The notes: generated by a model from the sequence alone, not told the origin. DNA of 49,224 nucleotides from Arthrobacter silviterrae (GCF_011045165.1 NZ_JAAKZI010000033.1:1-49224), one strand, 5' to 3'; counted from the first letter of the stretch, positions 30,787-39,738 are shown. Numbers and translations are program-made.

Positions 30787-33402
30787 CCTGGCGGCGAGTT
30801 GGTCCCGGCTGTTGATCCCCAGTTTGGTGAAGATCCTGCCCACGTGGCTTTCCACCGTCCACACCGAGACGACCAGCCGTTCGCCGATCTCGCGGTTGCC
30901 CAGCCCGGCGGCGACCAGCACCGCAATTTGATGTTCGCGCGCCGTCAGCGCCGGCCGCGCATTCCTGGCGCCGACCCAGACACCATGCACGGCAAGGCTG
31001 TCACGGGCACGGCGCGCCGCCACCTCATCGGAGGCGAGCAGCGCCAGGGCATGCTCCACCAGCCACCGGGCGCGGCCGCCGTCGATCATTTTCCCGCAGG
31101 CAACAAGCCGGGGCACGACGGCGGCGCCCGCTGCGGGGTCCAGCTCCACGTAAAGGTGCAGGGCGTCCAGCTCGGTGACCCGGGCATCCCGTGCGGCGGC
31201 CCAGTCCGCCAGTTCAAGGGCGTCGGCAGGGCCGGCATCGCCCAGGCCGGCCTGGGCGGTGAGCTGCATGAAAAGGATCTCAGCCTCGATGTTGCGTGAA
31301 CCGCGCAGTGCGCCGCCCCGGGACCGTGCCAGCGCCTTCGCCGCTTCCGATTTGCGCCCGGCCAGCGCCAGGACGGCCGCGAGGGCTGCGCGGGCGTAGG
31401 CGCCCAGGCCGTTGCGGTCGAAAGCGCCATATTTCTCAACGGCCAGTTGCAGATCGGCGGCGGACGCCATCCAGCGCCCTTGGGCCCGGGCCACATTGGC
31501 GGATGCCACCAGGTCCAGCGTGTAGTCGTACTGGATCCCTGGAGGGTCAAAGTCGCGGCGTTCCAGGCGCGCCTGCTCCAGCTGTTCAATGTCCCCGATC
31601 CACAGGATCAGGTGGTGGGCCACGCTGCGCAGCTCACCCACGGCCCACGGATAGTCGGCGGTGCACCGGCGCGCCACCTGCAGTCCTTCCCGGCACAGGT
31701 CAAGGGCGCGGAACAGTCCGCCCCGGTGGCCCAGCCCCAGCGCAAACATGGACAGGTAGGCCAGCATGGGCTCGTCCACCTCGCCACCGTTGGCCGACAG
31801 TGCGGCCTCGCCTGTTTCGATGACGGGGGCAAAGTTGCCGGCCCAACCGTGGATTTGCACGCGGAGCCCTTCCAGCGTGGCCTTGACGGCGGGCCCCAGC
31901 AGCAATTCCGCCTGGTCCAGGGCTTCGAGGGCGGCCGCGGGGGAGTCGTGGCGGAACAGCTTGAAATTGGCGCGCAGGGCCGTGACGGCCAGGGCGCCCT
32001 CCAGGAATTGTGCGGCCGCGGCGTCCGGGCCATCATGGTGGCGTTCCGCCTCCTGGCGGGCCGCGGCGGGCAACAGCGCCCAGGCGGATTCCAGGTCCGC
32101 CACGCCGCCGTCGGACCCGGGGATGAAGCTGGCCGCAAAGGCCTTGGCTGCCAGGGTGCCCAGCCGCTGCACCGGGCTCAGCCCTGTCCTGGCCAGTGCA
32201 GCGTCAGCCAGCAGCACGGCATGCCCGAAGTCCTGCAGCTCGCCCGCCAGCCACGACGCCCTGATGAGCGTGGGCGTGGCAACGTCCAGCCCGCATTCCA
32301 GGGCCCAGAAGGTGGAGCGGAGCATGGAAGCCGGGCTCCCGTCGTCGGCAGTGGCCCGGTGCACGTTCACCATTTGGTGCAGCCGCAGCCGGTTGCTGAC
32401 GCTGACCGCAGCGCGGATGGCCTCGCCCTTGAGGGGATGGGCGGACACCACATCCGGGACCAGGCTGCGCGGGGGATGGACAAGTGCGATGTGCTCGGCG
32501 CGCAGGCAGGCGTCAAAGTCCTGGGGGCGGACCATTTTCAAGAGCAGCGGCAGGGCGATGGGCTCGCTGAAGGCAACGAGCTCCAACACGTCCCGGAGGG
32601 CGTCGGGGAGTCCGGCCATGTCGCGCTCAATGAGGCGTGACAAGGTGCCCGGGACGGCGCTGGCCCTGCGCCACTGCCATCCCGTGGAGGTATTGAACAT
32701 GTCCCCTGACTGCAGGGCCGAACGGACCACTTCGCGCAGGTACATGGGGTTGCCGCGGGTCAGCGTGTAAAGGTGCCGGGCGGCGTCAGGGTCCACGGGC
32801 CCGCCCACGGCCTTGTCCAACAGCAGGCGGGTGTCTGCGGCGTCGAGGGGGTCCAGCCGCAGCGATTCCACCACGGAATCCTTGAGCAGCATTTGCAGGG
32901 ACTCCGGCAAGGCTGAGAGCTGGCGGACCGTTGCCACGAGCTCCGCCTGCCCGGCACGAACCTGCCAGCTGATGTACGTGGCACTCATGGTGTCCAGCAG
33001 GTGTGCGTCCTCGATCCGGTACAGCACCGGCCTGGCCTGCGGTTTCGGGGGTGCGCTGGCGACCAATTCCATTGCTGCCGCCAGGGATTCGGTGGACATG
33101 CTCGGTGCCAGTGAGGACCACGGCAGGGAGTTGCTGGTGGCGGTGCACAAGACCGGCACCACCAGCGGGGAGTTGCGGGCGTCCGCCAGCAAGGCCGAAA
33201 CAAGCCCCGAAGCAAAGGTCGTTTTTCCCACGCCCGGCTCGCCGGCAACCACCAAGCCCGCAGTGTGCCCCGTGGCATGGTTGGGGAGCCCCGCCGAACC
33301 CAAGTTTTGGACGCCCATGGCGAACGCGCGCAGGGCCCGCATCCGGTCGCCGTCGCGCTCCAAAACGGGCCAGGCAGTCGGGAATATCGCGGGCGCACTC
33401 AC
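30781..33402 (-). CDS. Large LuxR-family regulator with N-terminal ATPase (LAL-like)
   Basis: An 873-residue regulator. The N-terminal AAA_16-type NTPase has Walker A VVAGEPGVGKTTF (about 52-64) and a RIEDAHLLD Walker-B-like segment. A long helical, TPR-like middle (about 350-800) contains many Ala-rich helices. A C-terminal GerE-type HTH (LTAREHQIAVLVAAGLGNREIGERLVVSVWTVESHVGRIFTKLG and on) spans about 815-870. This is the LAL/MalT-like arrangement, in which ATP and an inducer switch the protein into an activator. GTG 33402 is the only start giving the full ATPase, although its ribosome site is weak. The target genes cannot be deduced, because neither neighbour is clearly controlled by it. 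Confidence 0.9.
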   Translation of the reverse strand: MSAPAIFPTAWPVLERDGDRMRALRAFAMGVQNLGSAGLPNHATGHTAGLVVAGEPGVGKTTFASGLVSALLADARNSPLVVPVLCTATSNSLPWSSLAPSMSTESLAAAMELVASAPPKPQARPVLYRIEDAHLLDTMSATYISWQVRAGQAELVATVRQLSALPESLQMLLKDSVVESLRLDPLDAADTRLLLDKAVGGPVDPDAARHLYTLTRGNPMYLREVVRSALQSGDMFNTSTGWQWRRASAVPGTLSRLIERDMAGLPDALRDVLELVAFSEPIALPLLLKMVRPQDFDACLRAEHIALVHPPRSLVPDVVSAHPLKGEAIRAAVSVSNRLRLHQMVNVHRATADDGSPASMLRSTFWALECGLDVATPTLIRASWLAGELQDFGHAVLLADAALARTGLSPVQRLGTLAAKAFAASFIPGSDGGVADLESAWALLPAAARQEAERHHDGPDAAAAQFLEGALAVTALRANFKLFRHDSPAAALEALDQAELLLGPAVKATLEGLRVQIHGWAGNFAPVIETGEAALSANGGEVDEPMLAYLSMFALGLGHRGGLFRALDLCREGLQVARRCTADYPWAVGELRSVAHHLILWIGDIEQLEQARLERRDFDPPGIQYDYTLDLVASANVARAQGRWMASAADLQLAVEKYGAFDRNGLGAYARAALAAVLALAGRKSEAAKALARSRGGALRGSRNIEAEILFMQLTAQAGLGDAGPADALELADWAAARDARVTELDALHLYVELDPAAGAAVVPRLVACGKMIDGGRARWLVEHALALLASDEVAARRARDSLAVHGVWVGARNARPALTAREHQIAVLVAAGLGNREIGERLVVSVWTVESHVGRIFTKLGINSRDQLAARL

Positions 33403-34019
33403 AAGGAAAACATTACCGCCCGGGAATTTGCGTAGTAACTACTGATGTGCCGCGTGGATGCCGTCCCTAACGTAAGGGGTGGGAATGGATTTACGCGTTG
33501 CATGCTCAGGGGAAGGGGAGCGGCCGTGGCCAAAAAGGGAATTCCGGCGGGGCCTGAAAAGGCGTTCGGAGCAGCGGGACAGTTCACGGTGGGGGAGACG
33601 TTGGGCCACGGCAGACCATTGGGGGCCGCCGTGGCCAATCCCGCGGAGCCGGCCAAACAACCTCTTTTGCGCGCCGCACGGACCAGTACCCGGCGCCATG
33701 CCCAAGATGCTCGGCCGGGCCATTCCGGGCCGGACATTGCGGGTATCTGGCCCCGCAGGAATTGTTCCCCGCTGCACTGACCCGCTGAATTGGCCCGCTG
33801 TACTGACCCGCTGTACTGACCCGCGGTGCTTCCTTCTTTGGCCGCGAAGTGATATGGGCCAATTCGCCTTAAACGGCACGTGCCACTAGACTGGGTAGGC
33901 GCTAGGTGGCGCGGAGCGTGTGCAATTGCTCCGGTTTGCGGTGATTATCCTCCCGTGGGCCGGTAGTTAGGGGCTCAAGTTGCGTGCATTCGGGTATTCG
34001 CCGGACGGGCACCTTTTCC
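33403..34019. other. Non-coding gap without convincing gene
   Basis: Between the LuxR start and the rpmB leader (617 bp) several overlapping frames are open in both directions (for example 33479-33889 plus and 33399-33737 minus). None has a ribosome site with a plausible start, a domain or biased codon use. The interval contains a 13-bp tandem repeat (33771-33822) and presumably the LuxR promoter. The later part is AT-rich enough to hold a ribosomal-protein promoter. Confidence 0.6.
33771..33822. repeat. 13-bp tandem repeat, four copies
   Basis: GCTGCACTGACCC, GCTGAATTGGCCC, GCTGTACTGACCC and GCTGTACTGACCC follow each other exactly (33771, 33784, 33797, 33810). The last two are identical. 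It lies about 300 bp before rpmB. Confidence 0.85.
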
Positions 34020-34101
34020 TTTCATCATGAAAATGAGGCGGGGAATCATGCTGTCCAAGGGCGGACGCTGCCTCAGCGCACGGTTTGCAGCAGTGAACCG
34101 T
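34020..34101 (+). promoter_or_regulatory. Zur-like palindrome and leader hairpins before rpmB
   Basis: TTTCAT-C-ATGAAA (34020-34032) is a perfect palindrome joined to AATGA; TGAAAATGA equals the left half of actinobacterial Zur boxes (TGAAAATGATTTTCA). Downstream are two small hairpins, CGCTG-CCT-CAGCG (34066-34078) and ACGGTT/AACCGT (34080-34101), inside the probable leader. Zinc control is suggested by the zinc-free products, but the box is only partial. Confidence 0.35.
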
Positions 34102-34127
34102 ATCCACATATTTAACTAGGAGTGATC

Positions 34128-34364
34128 ATGGCAGCACATTGCCAGGTGACCGGAGCCGAGCCGGGCTTTGGACATAGCATTTCGCACTCGCACCGCCGCA
34201 ACAAGCGCCGGTTCGATCCGAACATCCAGAAGAAGCGCTACTGGGTTCCGTCCCTGCGCCGCAACGTGACGTTGCAGCTGTCCGCCAAGGGCATCAAGAC
34301 CATTGACGTGCGCGGTATTGACGCCGTTGTCGCCCAGATTCTGGCTCGCGGGGTGAAGCTCTAA
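34128..34364 (+). CDS. rpmB: 50S ribosomal protein L28, zinc-free form
   Basis: A 78-residue L28. It starts [20 protein letters not shown] and continues [17 protein letters not shown], like E. coli L28, with one Cys and no zinc-ribbon CxxC pairs. ATG 34128 is preceded by TAGGAG; the frame to 34122 adds only two residues. It opens rpmB-rpmG-rpsN, and its stop overlaps the rpmG start (TAATG). Confidence 0.95.
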   Translation: MAAHCQVTGAEPGFGHSISHSHRRNKRRFDPNIQKKRYWVPSLRRNVTLQLSAKGIKTIDVRGIDAVVAQILARGVKL

Positions 34365-34531
34365 TGGCAAAGGACAGGGACGTACGTCCGATCATCAAGC
34401 TCAAGAGCACCGCGGGTACCGGTTTCACGTACGTGACCCGCAAGAACCGTCGTAACACTCCGGACCGCCTGGTCCTGAAGAAGTACGATCCCAAGATCCG
34501 TCAGCACGTCGAATTCCGAGAGGAGCGCTAA
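34364..34531 (+). CDS. rpmG: 50S ribosomal protein L33, zinc-free form
   Basis: A 55-residue L33 read as [20 protein letters not shown] then [20 protein letters not shown] and on. The CxxC pairs of the zinc-binding L33 form are absent. Its TAATG overlap with rpmB suggests coupled translation. It ends 4 bp before rpsN, whose ribosome site AGGAG lies in the last codons of rpmG. Confidence 0.95.
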   Translation: MAKDRDVRPIIKLKSTAGTGFTYVTRKNRRNTPDRLVLKKYDPKIRQHVEFREER

Positions 34532-34535
34532 GACT

Positions 34536-34841
34536 ATGGCCAAGAAGTCCATGATCGCGAAGAACGAGAAGCGCAAGGTCATCGTCGAGCGTTACGCCGA
34601 AAAGCGCCTCGCCCTGAAGAAGGCCCTTGTCAACCCCGCCTCCACTCCGGAAGAGCGCGAAGCTGCCCGCCTGGGCCTGCAGAAGCTCCCCCGCAACGCA
34701 TCGCCCGTGCGCGTCCGCAACCGCGACGCCATCGACGGCCGTCCGCGTGGAACGCTCCAGAAGTTCGGCATCTCCCGTGTCCGCTTCCGCAAGATGGCGC
34801 ACGCTGGCGAACTGCCCGGCATCAAGAAGTCCAGCTGGTAA
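34536..34841 (+). CDS. rpsN: 30S ribosomal protein S14, long zinc-free form
   Basis: A 101-residue S14 of the long, zinc-independent type ([20 protein letters not shown], then [27 protein letters not shown] near the end), lacking the CxxC-x12-CxxC of the 61-residue form. In Micrococcus the S14 gene is reported missing from the spc operon, so this may be the only S14 gene. It is the last gene of the operon, followed at once by a strong terminator. Confidence 0.95.
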   Translation: MAKKSMIAKNEKRKVIVERYAEKRLALKKALVNPASTPEEREAARLGLQKLPRNASPVRVRNRDAIDGRPRGTLQKFGISRVRFRKMAHAGELPGIKKSSW

Positions 34842-34851
34842 CATCCCGCTG

Positions 34852-34885
34852 AAAAAGGCGGCGACCTTCGGGTCGCCGCCTTTTT
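34852..34885 (+). terminator. Rho-independent terminator after rpsN
   Basis: AAAAAGGCGGCGACC, a TTCG tetraloop, and GGTCGCCGCCTTTTT form a 15-bp stem with a U tail. It is the most canonical terminator in the window and is symmetric enough to work both ways. Confidence 0.93.
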
Positions 34886-34940
34886 GCTGCCCTCTTTCGG
34901 CGGCCGGCTTGCCCCGCAGCGCTGACCCCTTGGTCAGTAT

Positions 34941-34983
34941 GCAGCGATGGTGGCCAAGCATCCGCCAAAGTCGCCATCGCTGC
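34941..34983. other. Inverted repeat in the rpsN-HU gap
   Basis: GCAGCGATGG (34941-34950) and CCATCGCTGC (34974-34983) are perfect 10-bp arms around a 23-nt loop. It sits about 240 bp before HU in a stretch (34886-35128) where I see no gene. It could be a second hairpin barrier or part of an untranslated RNA. Confidence 0.45.
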
Positions 34984-35128
34984 TGAATGAAGGGGCTGAT
35001 GGCCGCCCGCAGGCCCTCCGCAGCTTGGCTGAGAGCGAAAAAGCCCTCAAAGTGGCCCGAAAAACGCCGAGAAATGGCGGAATTTGCCGTCAGTTCCGCG
35101 GTTTTGCTGGTATGTTCGCTAGCAGTGG

Positions 35129-35156
35129 TTGACACGCAACCGCGTGGAATTAGAAA
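35129..35156 (+). promoter_or_regulatory. Sigma70-type promoter of the HU gene
   Basis: TTGACA (35129-35134), a 16-bp spacer and TAGAAA (35151-35156) resemble a housekeeping promoter, giving a short leader to ATG 35181 with AGGAGG at 35169-35174. Confidence 0.5.
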
Positions 35157-35180
35157 TTCTTGACGTCCAGGAGGACAAAC

Positions 35181-35468
35181 ATGGCTAAGAATCGTAGCGA
35201 ACTGGTAGCTGAAGTTGCTGCAAAGGCTGAGACCAGCCAGACCGCAGTGAACGGCGTGCTGGACGCCTTGTTCTCGGTATTCGAGAGCTCCGTTGCAGCC
35301 GGCGAAAAGATCACCATCCCGGGCTGGCTCTCCGTCGAGCGCACCGACCGTGCAGCACGCACCGGCCGCAACCCGCAGACGGGTGAGGCCATCCAGATCG
35401 CAGCAGGCCACAGCGTCAAGCTGTCCGCCGGCTCCAAGCTGAAGGCTGCAGTCGCCAAGAAGAAGTAG
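35181..35468 (+). CDS. HU-family nucleoid DNA-binding protein
   Basis: A 95-residue histone-like protein, starting MAKNRSELVAEVAAKAETSQ, with the beta-arm region GWLSVERTDRAARTGRNPQTGEAIQI and a Lys-rich end (KLKAAVAKKK). It lacks the long Lys/Ala/Pro tail of mycobacterial HupB. The start ATG 35181 has AGGAGG; the frame upstream to 35160 is excluded. It is probably monocistronic with its own promoter. Confidence 0.95.
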   Translation: MAKNRSELVAEVAAKAETSQTAVNGVLDALFSVFESSVAAGEKITIPGWLSVERTDRAARTGRNPQTGEAIQIAAGHSVKLSAGSKLKAAVAKKK

Positions 35469-35491
35469 TCCTTCTACGACACTTCACGTGG

Positions 35492-35519
35492 GGGCGGACG
35501 GCGCATGCGCCTGCCGCCC
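35492..35519 (+). terminator. Hairpin after HU
   Basis: GGGCGG, an AC/TG mismatch, then GGCGCATGCGCC, then CCGCCC form a 12-bp GC stem with one internal mismatch, 24 bp after the HU stop. There is no real U tract. Confidence 0.55.
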
Positions 35520-35574
35520 TCACGCTGTTTAACCCTCTTCCTGTGCATTCCCTGATTCGCCCAATCTGCGCCGC

Positions 35575-37791
35575 GTGCAAGACAATGGAAGGGTGCCACC
35601 TGTTGAAGCGTCCCCCGCCATAGCGTCCCCTGCCGTCCCCGGCACCTTTGCCGATGGCATTCGCAGCCGCTGGTGGTGGCTGGGCTTCGTGGCCGGAATG
35701 GCCGGCATGGTGGGCGCCCTGATGTGGACCGGCGCCGCCGCCGTCCAAAAGCTCGCCGATCCCGGCGCGTTCACCCGCTGGGGCCTGCCCGCCGCCACCA
35801 CCATTCACAACATGGCGCTGGCCACCGTGGTGGGCGCGCTGGTGTTCGCCGTCGTCATCCTGCCCAAGGACGCCAAGGCGCGGCGGCCCCACACCGGCAA
35901 ACAGAAGGACGACGCCGGGAGGCGCGCCCCAGTGCCCGAGCACCCCGCTTTTACCCGGGTCATGAACCTTGCCGCAGTGGCCGGCTGCGTGTGGACGCTG
36001 AGCGCAATCGCCGTCCTGGTGCTCACCTATTCCAGCGTCTCCGGCCTTCCCATCGCCGGCACCCAGGACTACAACAACCAGCTGGTCTTCTTCGTGACGG
36101 GGCTGCCGGTGGGCCAGGCGTGGCTGGCCGTGGTGATTTGCGCCGCCGTCGTGACCACCATGGTTTTTGGCATCAGGAGCGTCAGCGGCCTGGCCGTCCC
36201 CCTGGTGGTGGCGCTGCTGGCCTTCGTCCCGCAAGCCCTGGTGGGCCACTCCGCCTCCAGCGCGGACCACAACGGTGCCGTGAACTCCTTGTTCCTGCAC
36301 ATCACCGGCGCCTCGCTGTGGGTGGGCGGGATCATTGTGCTGGTGGTGGTCTCCGGCGTCCTGGGCAAGCTCACGGCGCAAACCCTCCAGCGCTTCTCCG
36401 CCCTGGCGATCTTTGCGTTCGCCGGCGTGGCAGGCTCCGGCATTGTCAACGCGGCCATCCGCGTGACCAACTGGCACGATTTGTTCTACTCCACCTACGG
36501 CCAGCTGATCCTGGCCAAGTTCTCCGCCACCATGGTGCTGGGCGTCATCGGCTGGATGCACCGTACCTGGATCATCCCCCGCCTGGCCGGGGGGAAGAAG
36601 AGCACGGCGGCAGCACCCACCCGCCGCCTGCTCTGGCAGCTGATCTTTGTGGAGCTTTTGATCATGGGCATCATCAGCGGCCTTGCCGTGGGCCTGAGCC
36701 GATCGGCCCCGCCGCAGTCACGGGAACTGGTGACGTCCTCCCTGTCCCCGGCGCAGATCCTCACCGGGTACCCGCTGCCGCCGGAACTGACGTTTAGCCG
36801 CTGGTTTACCGAGTGGCGGATGGACTGGCTATGGGTGGCCTTCGCCCTGGTGGCCGGGGCCGCCTACCTGGCCGGCATGCTCAAGCTCCACCGACGCGGC
36901 GACAAATGGTCGGTGCTGCGCAGCATTTCCTGGATTGTTGGGCTGCTTGTACTGGTCTACATCACCTCCGGCGGCCCCGCCGTCTACGGCGACGTGCTGT
37001 TCAGCGCCCACATGGTGGAGCACATGGCCCTGATGGTCATTGCACCGCTGTTCCTGGCCATGGGCTCACCCGTTTCCCTGGCCCTGCAGGCGCTGGCCCC
37101 GCGCCGCGACGGCTCCCGCGGCATCCGCGAGTGGATCCTGGTGCTGGTCCATTCCAAGTTTTCCCAGCTGGTCACCCACCCCCTGTTTGCGGCCGCCAAC
37201 TTCGCCGGCAGCCTGATCATTTTCTACTACTCGCCGCTGTTCGGGCTGGCCATGCGCTACCACGTGGGCCACGAGCTGATGATCATCCACTTCACCATCA
37301 CGGGCTACATCTTCGTGCTGAGCATGATCGGCAGCGACCCCTTGCCGCGCCGCTTCCCCTACCCCTTCCGGCTGCTCCTGCTGCTGGCCACCATGGCCTT
37401 CCACGCCTTCTTTGGCGTCTCACTGATGATGGCCACGGCCCTGCTGTCGGGTGAATACTTTGGCAACATGGGCCGTGCCTGGGGCGGTTCGGCCCTTGTC
37501 GACCAGCAGACGGCCGGCGGCGTGGCCTGGGGTGTCGGTGAAATCCCCACCCTGGCCATTGCCATGGGCGTGGCCTACATGTGGTCCCGCTCCGATGCCC
37601 GGGAGACCAAGCGCAAGGACAGGGCGGCGGACAGGAATAAGGACGCCGACCTCAACGCTTACAATGACATGTTTGCCCAGCTGGCAGCACGCGACGCTTC
37701 CGCGCCGTCGAGCCCGCTGCGAAGTTCACACGCATCCGGCCCGCACGCGCCCGGAACACCCGAACGCCGTTCACAAGGAGAAATGCACTAG
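35575..37791 (+). CDS. CopD-CtaG fusion: copper/cytochrome oxidase assembly membrane protein
   Basis: A 738-residue integral membrane protein with at least 14 hydrophobic segments. The N-terminal half (to about 380) resembles copper-resistance CopD, with GHSASSADHNGAVNSLFLHITGASLWVGG containing paired His. The C-terminal half is a caa3-type CtaG domain, with FSAHMVEHMALMVIAPLFLAMG, YHVGHELMIIHFTITGYIF and MAFHAFFGVSLM providing the His residues expected in copper handling for oxidase assembly. A hydrophilic charged tail follows. Fused CopD-CtaG proteins are common in Micrococcales. The GTG start at 35575 has no good ribosome site and could be slightly downstream. Its stop overlaps the next gene (TAGTG). 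Confidence 0.9.
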   Translation: MQDNGRVPPVEASPAIASPAVPGTFADGIRSRWWWLGFVAGMAGMVGALMWTGAAAVQKLADPGAFTRWGLPAATTIHNMALATVVGALVFAVVILPKDAKARRPHTGKQKDDAGRRAPVPEHPAFTRVMNLAAVAGCVWTLSAIAVLVLTYSSVSGLPIAGTQDYNNQLVFFVTGLPVGQAWLAVVICAAVVTTMVFGIRSVSGLAVPLVVALLAFVPQALVGHSASSADHNGAVNSLFLHITGASLWVGGIIVLVVVSGVLGKLTAQTLQRFSALAIFAFAGVAGSGIVNAAIRVTNWHDLFYSTYGQLILAKFSATMVLGVIGWMHRTWIIPRLAGGKKSTAAAPTRRLLWQLIFVELLIMGIISGLAVGLSRSAPPQSRELVTSSLSPAQILTGYPLPPELTFSRWFTEWRMDWLWVAFALVAGAAYLAGMLKLHRRGDKWSVLRSISWIVGLLVLVYITSGGPAVYGDVLFSAHMVEHMALMVIAPLFLAMGSPVSLALQALAPRRDGSRGIREWILVLVHSKFSQLVTHPLFAAANFAGSLIIFYYSPLFGLAMRYHVGHELMIIHFTITGYIFVLSMIGSDPLPRRFPYPFRLLLLLATMAFHAFFGVSLMMATALLSGEYFGNMGRAWGGSALVDQQTAGGVAWGVGEIPTLAIAMGVAYMWSRSDARETKRKDRAADRNKDADLNAYNDMFAQLAARDASAPSSPLRSSHASGPHAPGTPERRSQGEMH

Positions 37792-39722
37792 TGGAATCCA
37801 CCACCACCCCTACCGCCGCCACTGTCCGCGTGAGGGCCTCGGAACTCCAGGGCCGCGGCTGGCTGAACACCGGCGGCGCCGAGCTGGACCTGGAAAAGCT
37901 GCGCGGCAAGATTGTCATCTTGGATTTCTGGACGTTCTGCTGCATCAACTGCCTGCACGTCCTGGATGAGCTGCGGCCCCTGGAGCAGCAGTACAGCGAT
38001 GTGCTGGTCACCGTGGGCGTGCACTCGCCCAAGTTTGAACATGAGGCGGACCCGGTTGCCCTGGCCGCCGCAGTGGAACGCTACGACATTGCCCACCCCG
38101 TCCTGGACGATCCGGAACTGGTCACCTGGCAGGCGTACTCCGCCCGCGCCTGGCCCACCCTGGTGGTGGTGGACCCGGAGGGCTACATTGTGGCGCACCT
38201 GTCCGGTGAGGGCCATGCCGCGGGGCTGGCCACCTTCATCCCCGAACTGATCGCCGAACACGAGGCCAAGGGCACCCTGCACCGCGGCAGCGGCCCCTAC
38301 GTGGCACCCGAGCCCGTGGCCCGGGACCTCCGCTTCCCCGGCAAGGTCCTTCCGCTGGCCGGCGGCAACTTCCTGGTTTCGGACACAGGCCACCACCGCC
38401 TCGTGGAGATGGGCCCGGACCTGGCCACCGTGGTGCGCACCATCGGCACCGGTGCCAAGGGCCTGGCCGACGGCCCCGCCGAGGCCGCAGAATTCAACGA
38501 GCCCCACGGGCTGGCGCTGCTCCCGGGTGAGCTGGCGGCGGAAGTGGGCTACGACGTGGTCGTGGCCGACTCCGTCAACCACCGCCTGCGCGGCGTGACG
38601 CTGGCCGACGGCCGCGTGCGCACCATCGCCGGCAACGGCGTCCAGCGGCTTCTGGAGGCGGGCCCCGCCCGCGTGGACGACGACGGCGCTGCCGCCTCCG
38701 CGGCCGATCTCGGGACCGCGGCGCTCGAGGTGGCGCTGTCTTCACCCTGGGACGTGGCGTATTCGTCAGCGCTGGGTGCGGTGGTCATCGCCATGGCGGG
38801 CACGCACCAGATTTTCGCGTTTGAGCCGGCCAGCGGGGCTGTGTCCATCGTGGCGGGCAACGGGCTGGAAGGGCTGCTGGACGGCCCTGCGGATCAGGCC
38901 TGGTTTGCCCAGCCGTCCGGGGTCACGGAGGATGCCCAGGGCAACATCTGGGTGGCGGATTCGGAAACCTCCGCCCTGCGCGTGCTGAAGTTTGGCCCCG
39001 CGGGCACCTCGGTGGAGACAGCCATAGGTGAGGGGCTCTTTGACTTTGGCTTCCGCGACGGCGACGCCGGCCAGGCCCGCCTGCAGCACCCGCTGGGCGT
39101 TGCCGTGCTGCCGGACGGCTCCGTGGCCGTGGCCGACACCTACAACGGCGCCGTGCGGCGCTACGACCCCGCCTCCAAGACAGTCAGCACCCTGGCGCGC
39201 GGCCTGCTGGAACCCAGCGACGTGCTGCTGGACGAGTCCGGCGAGGTGCCGCTGCTGATTGTCGTGGAGGCGAACCGCCACCAGCTGATCCGCCTGCCCC
39301 TGCCCAAGAACGCCCTGCAGGTGGATGAAGGTGCTGCCCAGACCCAGCGCCCCAAGACTAATGTGGCGCCCGGCGAGCTGGCCCTGAAGGTCAACTTTTC
39401 GGCCCCCACCGGCCAGAAGCTGGACGACCGCTGGGGGGACCCCACACAGCTGAAGATTTCCTCCACGCCGCCGGAGCTCCTGGTGTCCGGCGGAGGCACC
39501 TCCGTGGGCCTGAGCCGCACCCTGGTGCTTTCGCCCGACGTGCCCGAAGGCGTGCTGCACCTGACGGCACGCGCCGCGGCCTGCGACGGCCCGGAGGACG
39601 CCAATGGGGAAATCCCTGATCACGCTGCCTGCCACCTGTACCAGCAGGACTGGGGAATTCCCGTGCTGCTGGCCGCCGACGGTGCCACGGAGCTGGCGCT
39701 GGACCTGCGCGGCATGGACTAA
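37791..39722 (+). CDS. Thioredoxin-like protein with NHL repeats (NHLRC2-like)
   Basis: A 643-residue protein. Residues 1-160 form a thioredoxin fold with the motif FWTFCCINCLHV, CxxC at Cys51/Cys54 preceded by Cys50, and the cis-Pro segment ARAWPTLVVVDPEG. Residues about 175-510 form an NHL beta-propeller (repeats such as NFLVSDTGHHRLVEM, VVVADSVNHRLRGV and GNIWVADSETSALRV). A beta-rich C-terminal domain follows. No signal peptide or membrane helix is seen, so it is cytoplasmic by sequence. Its GTG overlaps the CtaG-fusion stop by one base, with AAGGAG upstream, indicating coupled translation and a possible shared role in redox or copper handling for oxidase assembly. Confidence 0.9.
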   Translation: MESTTTPTAATVRVRASELQGRGWLNTGGAELDLEKLRGKIVILDFWTFCCINCLHVLDELRPLEQQYSDVLVTVGVHSPKFEHEADPVALAAAVERYDIAHPVLDDPELVTWQAYSARAWPTLVVVDPEGYIVAHLSGEGHAAGLATFIPELIAEHEAKGTLHRGSGPYVAPEPVARDLRFPGKVLPLAGGNFLVSDTGHHRLVEMGPDLATVVRTIGTGAKGLADGPAEAAEFNEPHGLALLPGELAAEVGYDVVVADSVNHRLRGVTLADGRVRTIAGNGVQRLLEAGPARVDDDGAAASAADLGTAALEVALSSPWDVAYSSALGAVVIAMAGTHQIFAFEPASGAVSIVAGNGLEGLLDGPADQAWFAQPSGVTEDAQGNIWVADSETSALRVLKFGPAGTSVETAIGEGLFDFGFRDGDAGQARLQHPLGVAVLPDGSVAVADTYNGAVRRYDPASKTVSTLARGLLEPSDVLLDESGEVPLLIVVEANRHQLIRLPLPKNALQVDEGAAQTQRPKTNVAPGELALKVNFSAPTGQKLDDRWGDPTQLKISSTPPELLVSGGGTSVGLSRTLVLSPDVPEGVLHLTARAAACDGPEDANGEIPDHAACHLYQQDWGIPVLLAADGATELALDLRGMD

Positions 39723-39738
39723 CACCTTCCCGAACCGG

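Noticed and set aside
33479-33889. Small plus-strand protein in the LuxR-rpmB gap
   Set aside because: Several frames overlap here with no consistent codon bias, and its C-terminal part is the 13-bp repeat and promoter-like sequence.
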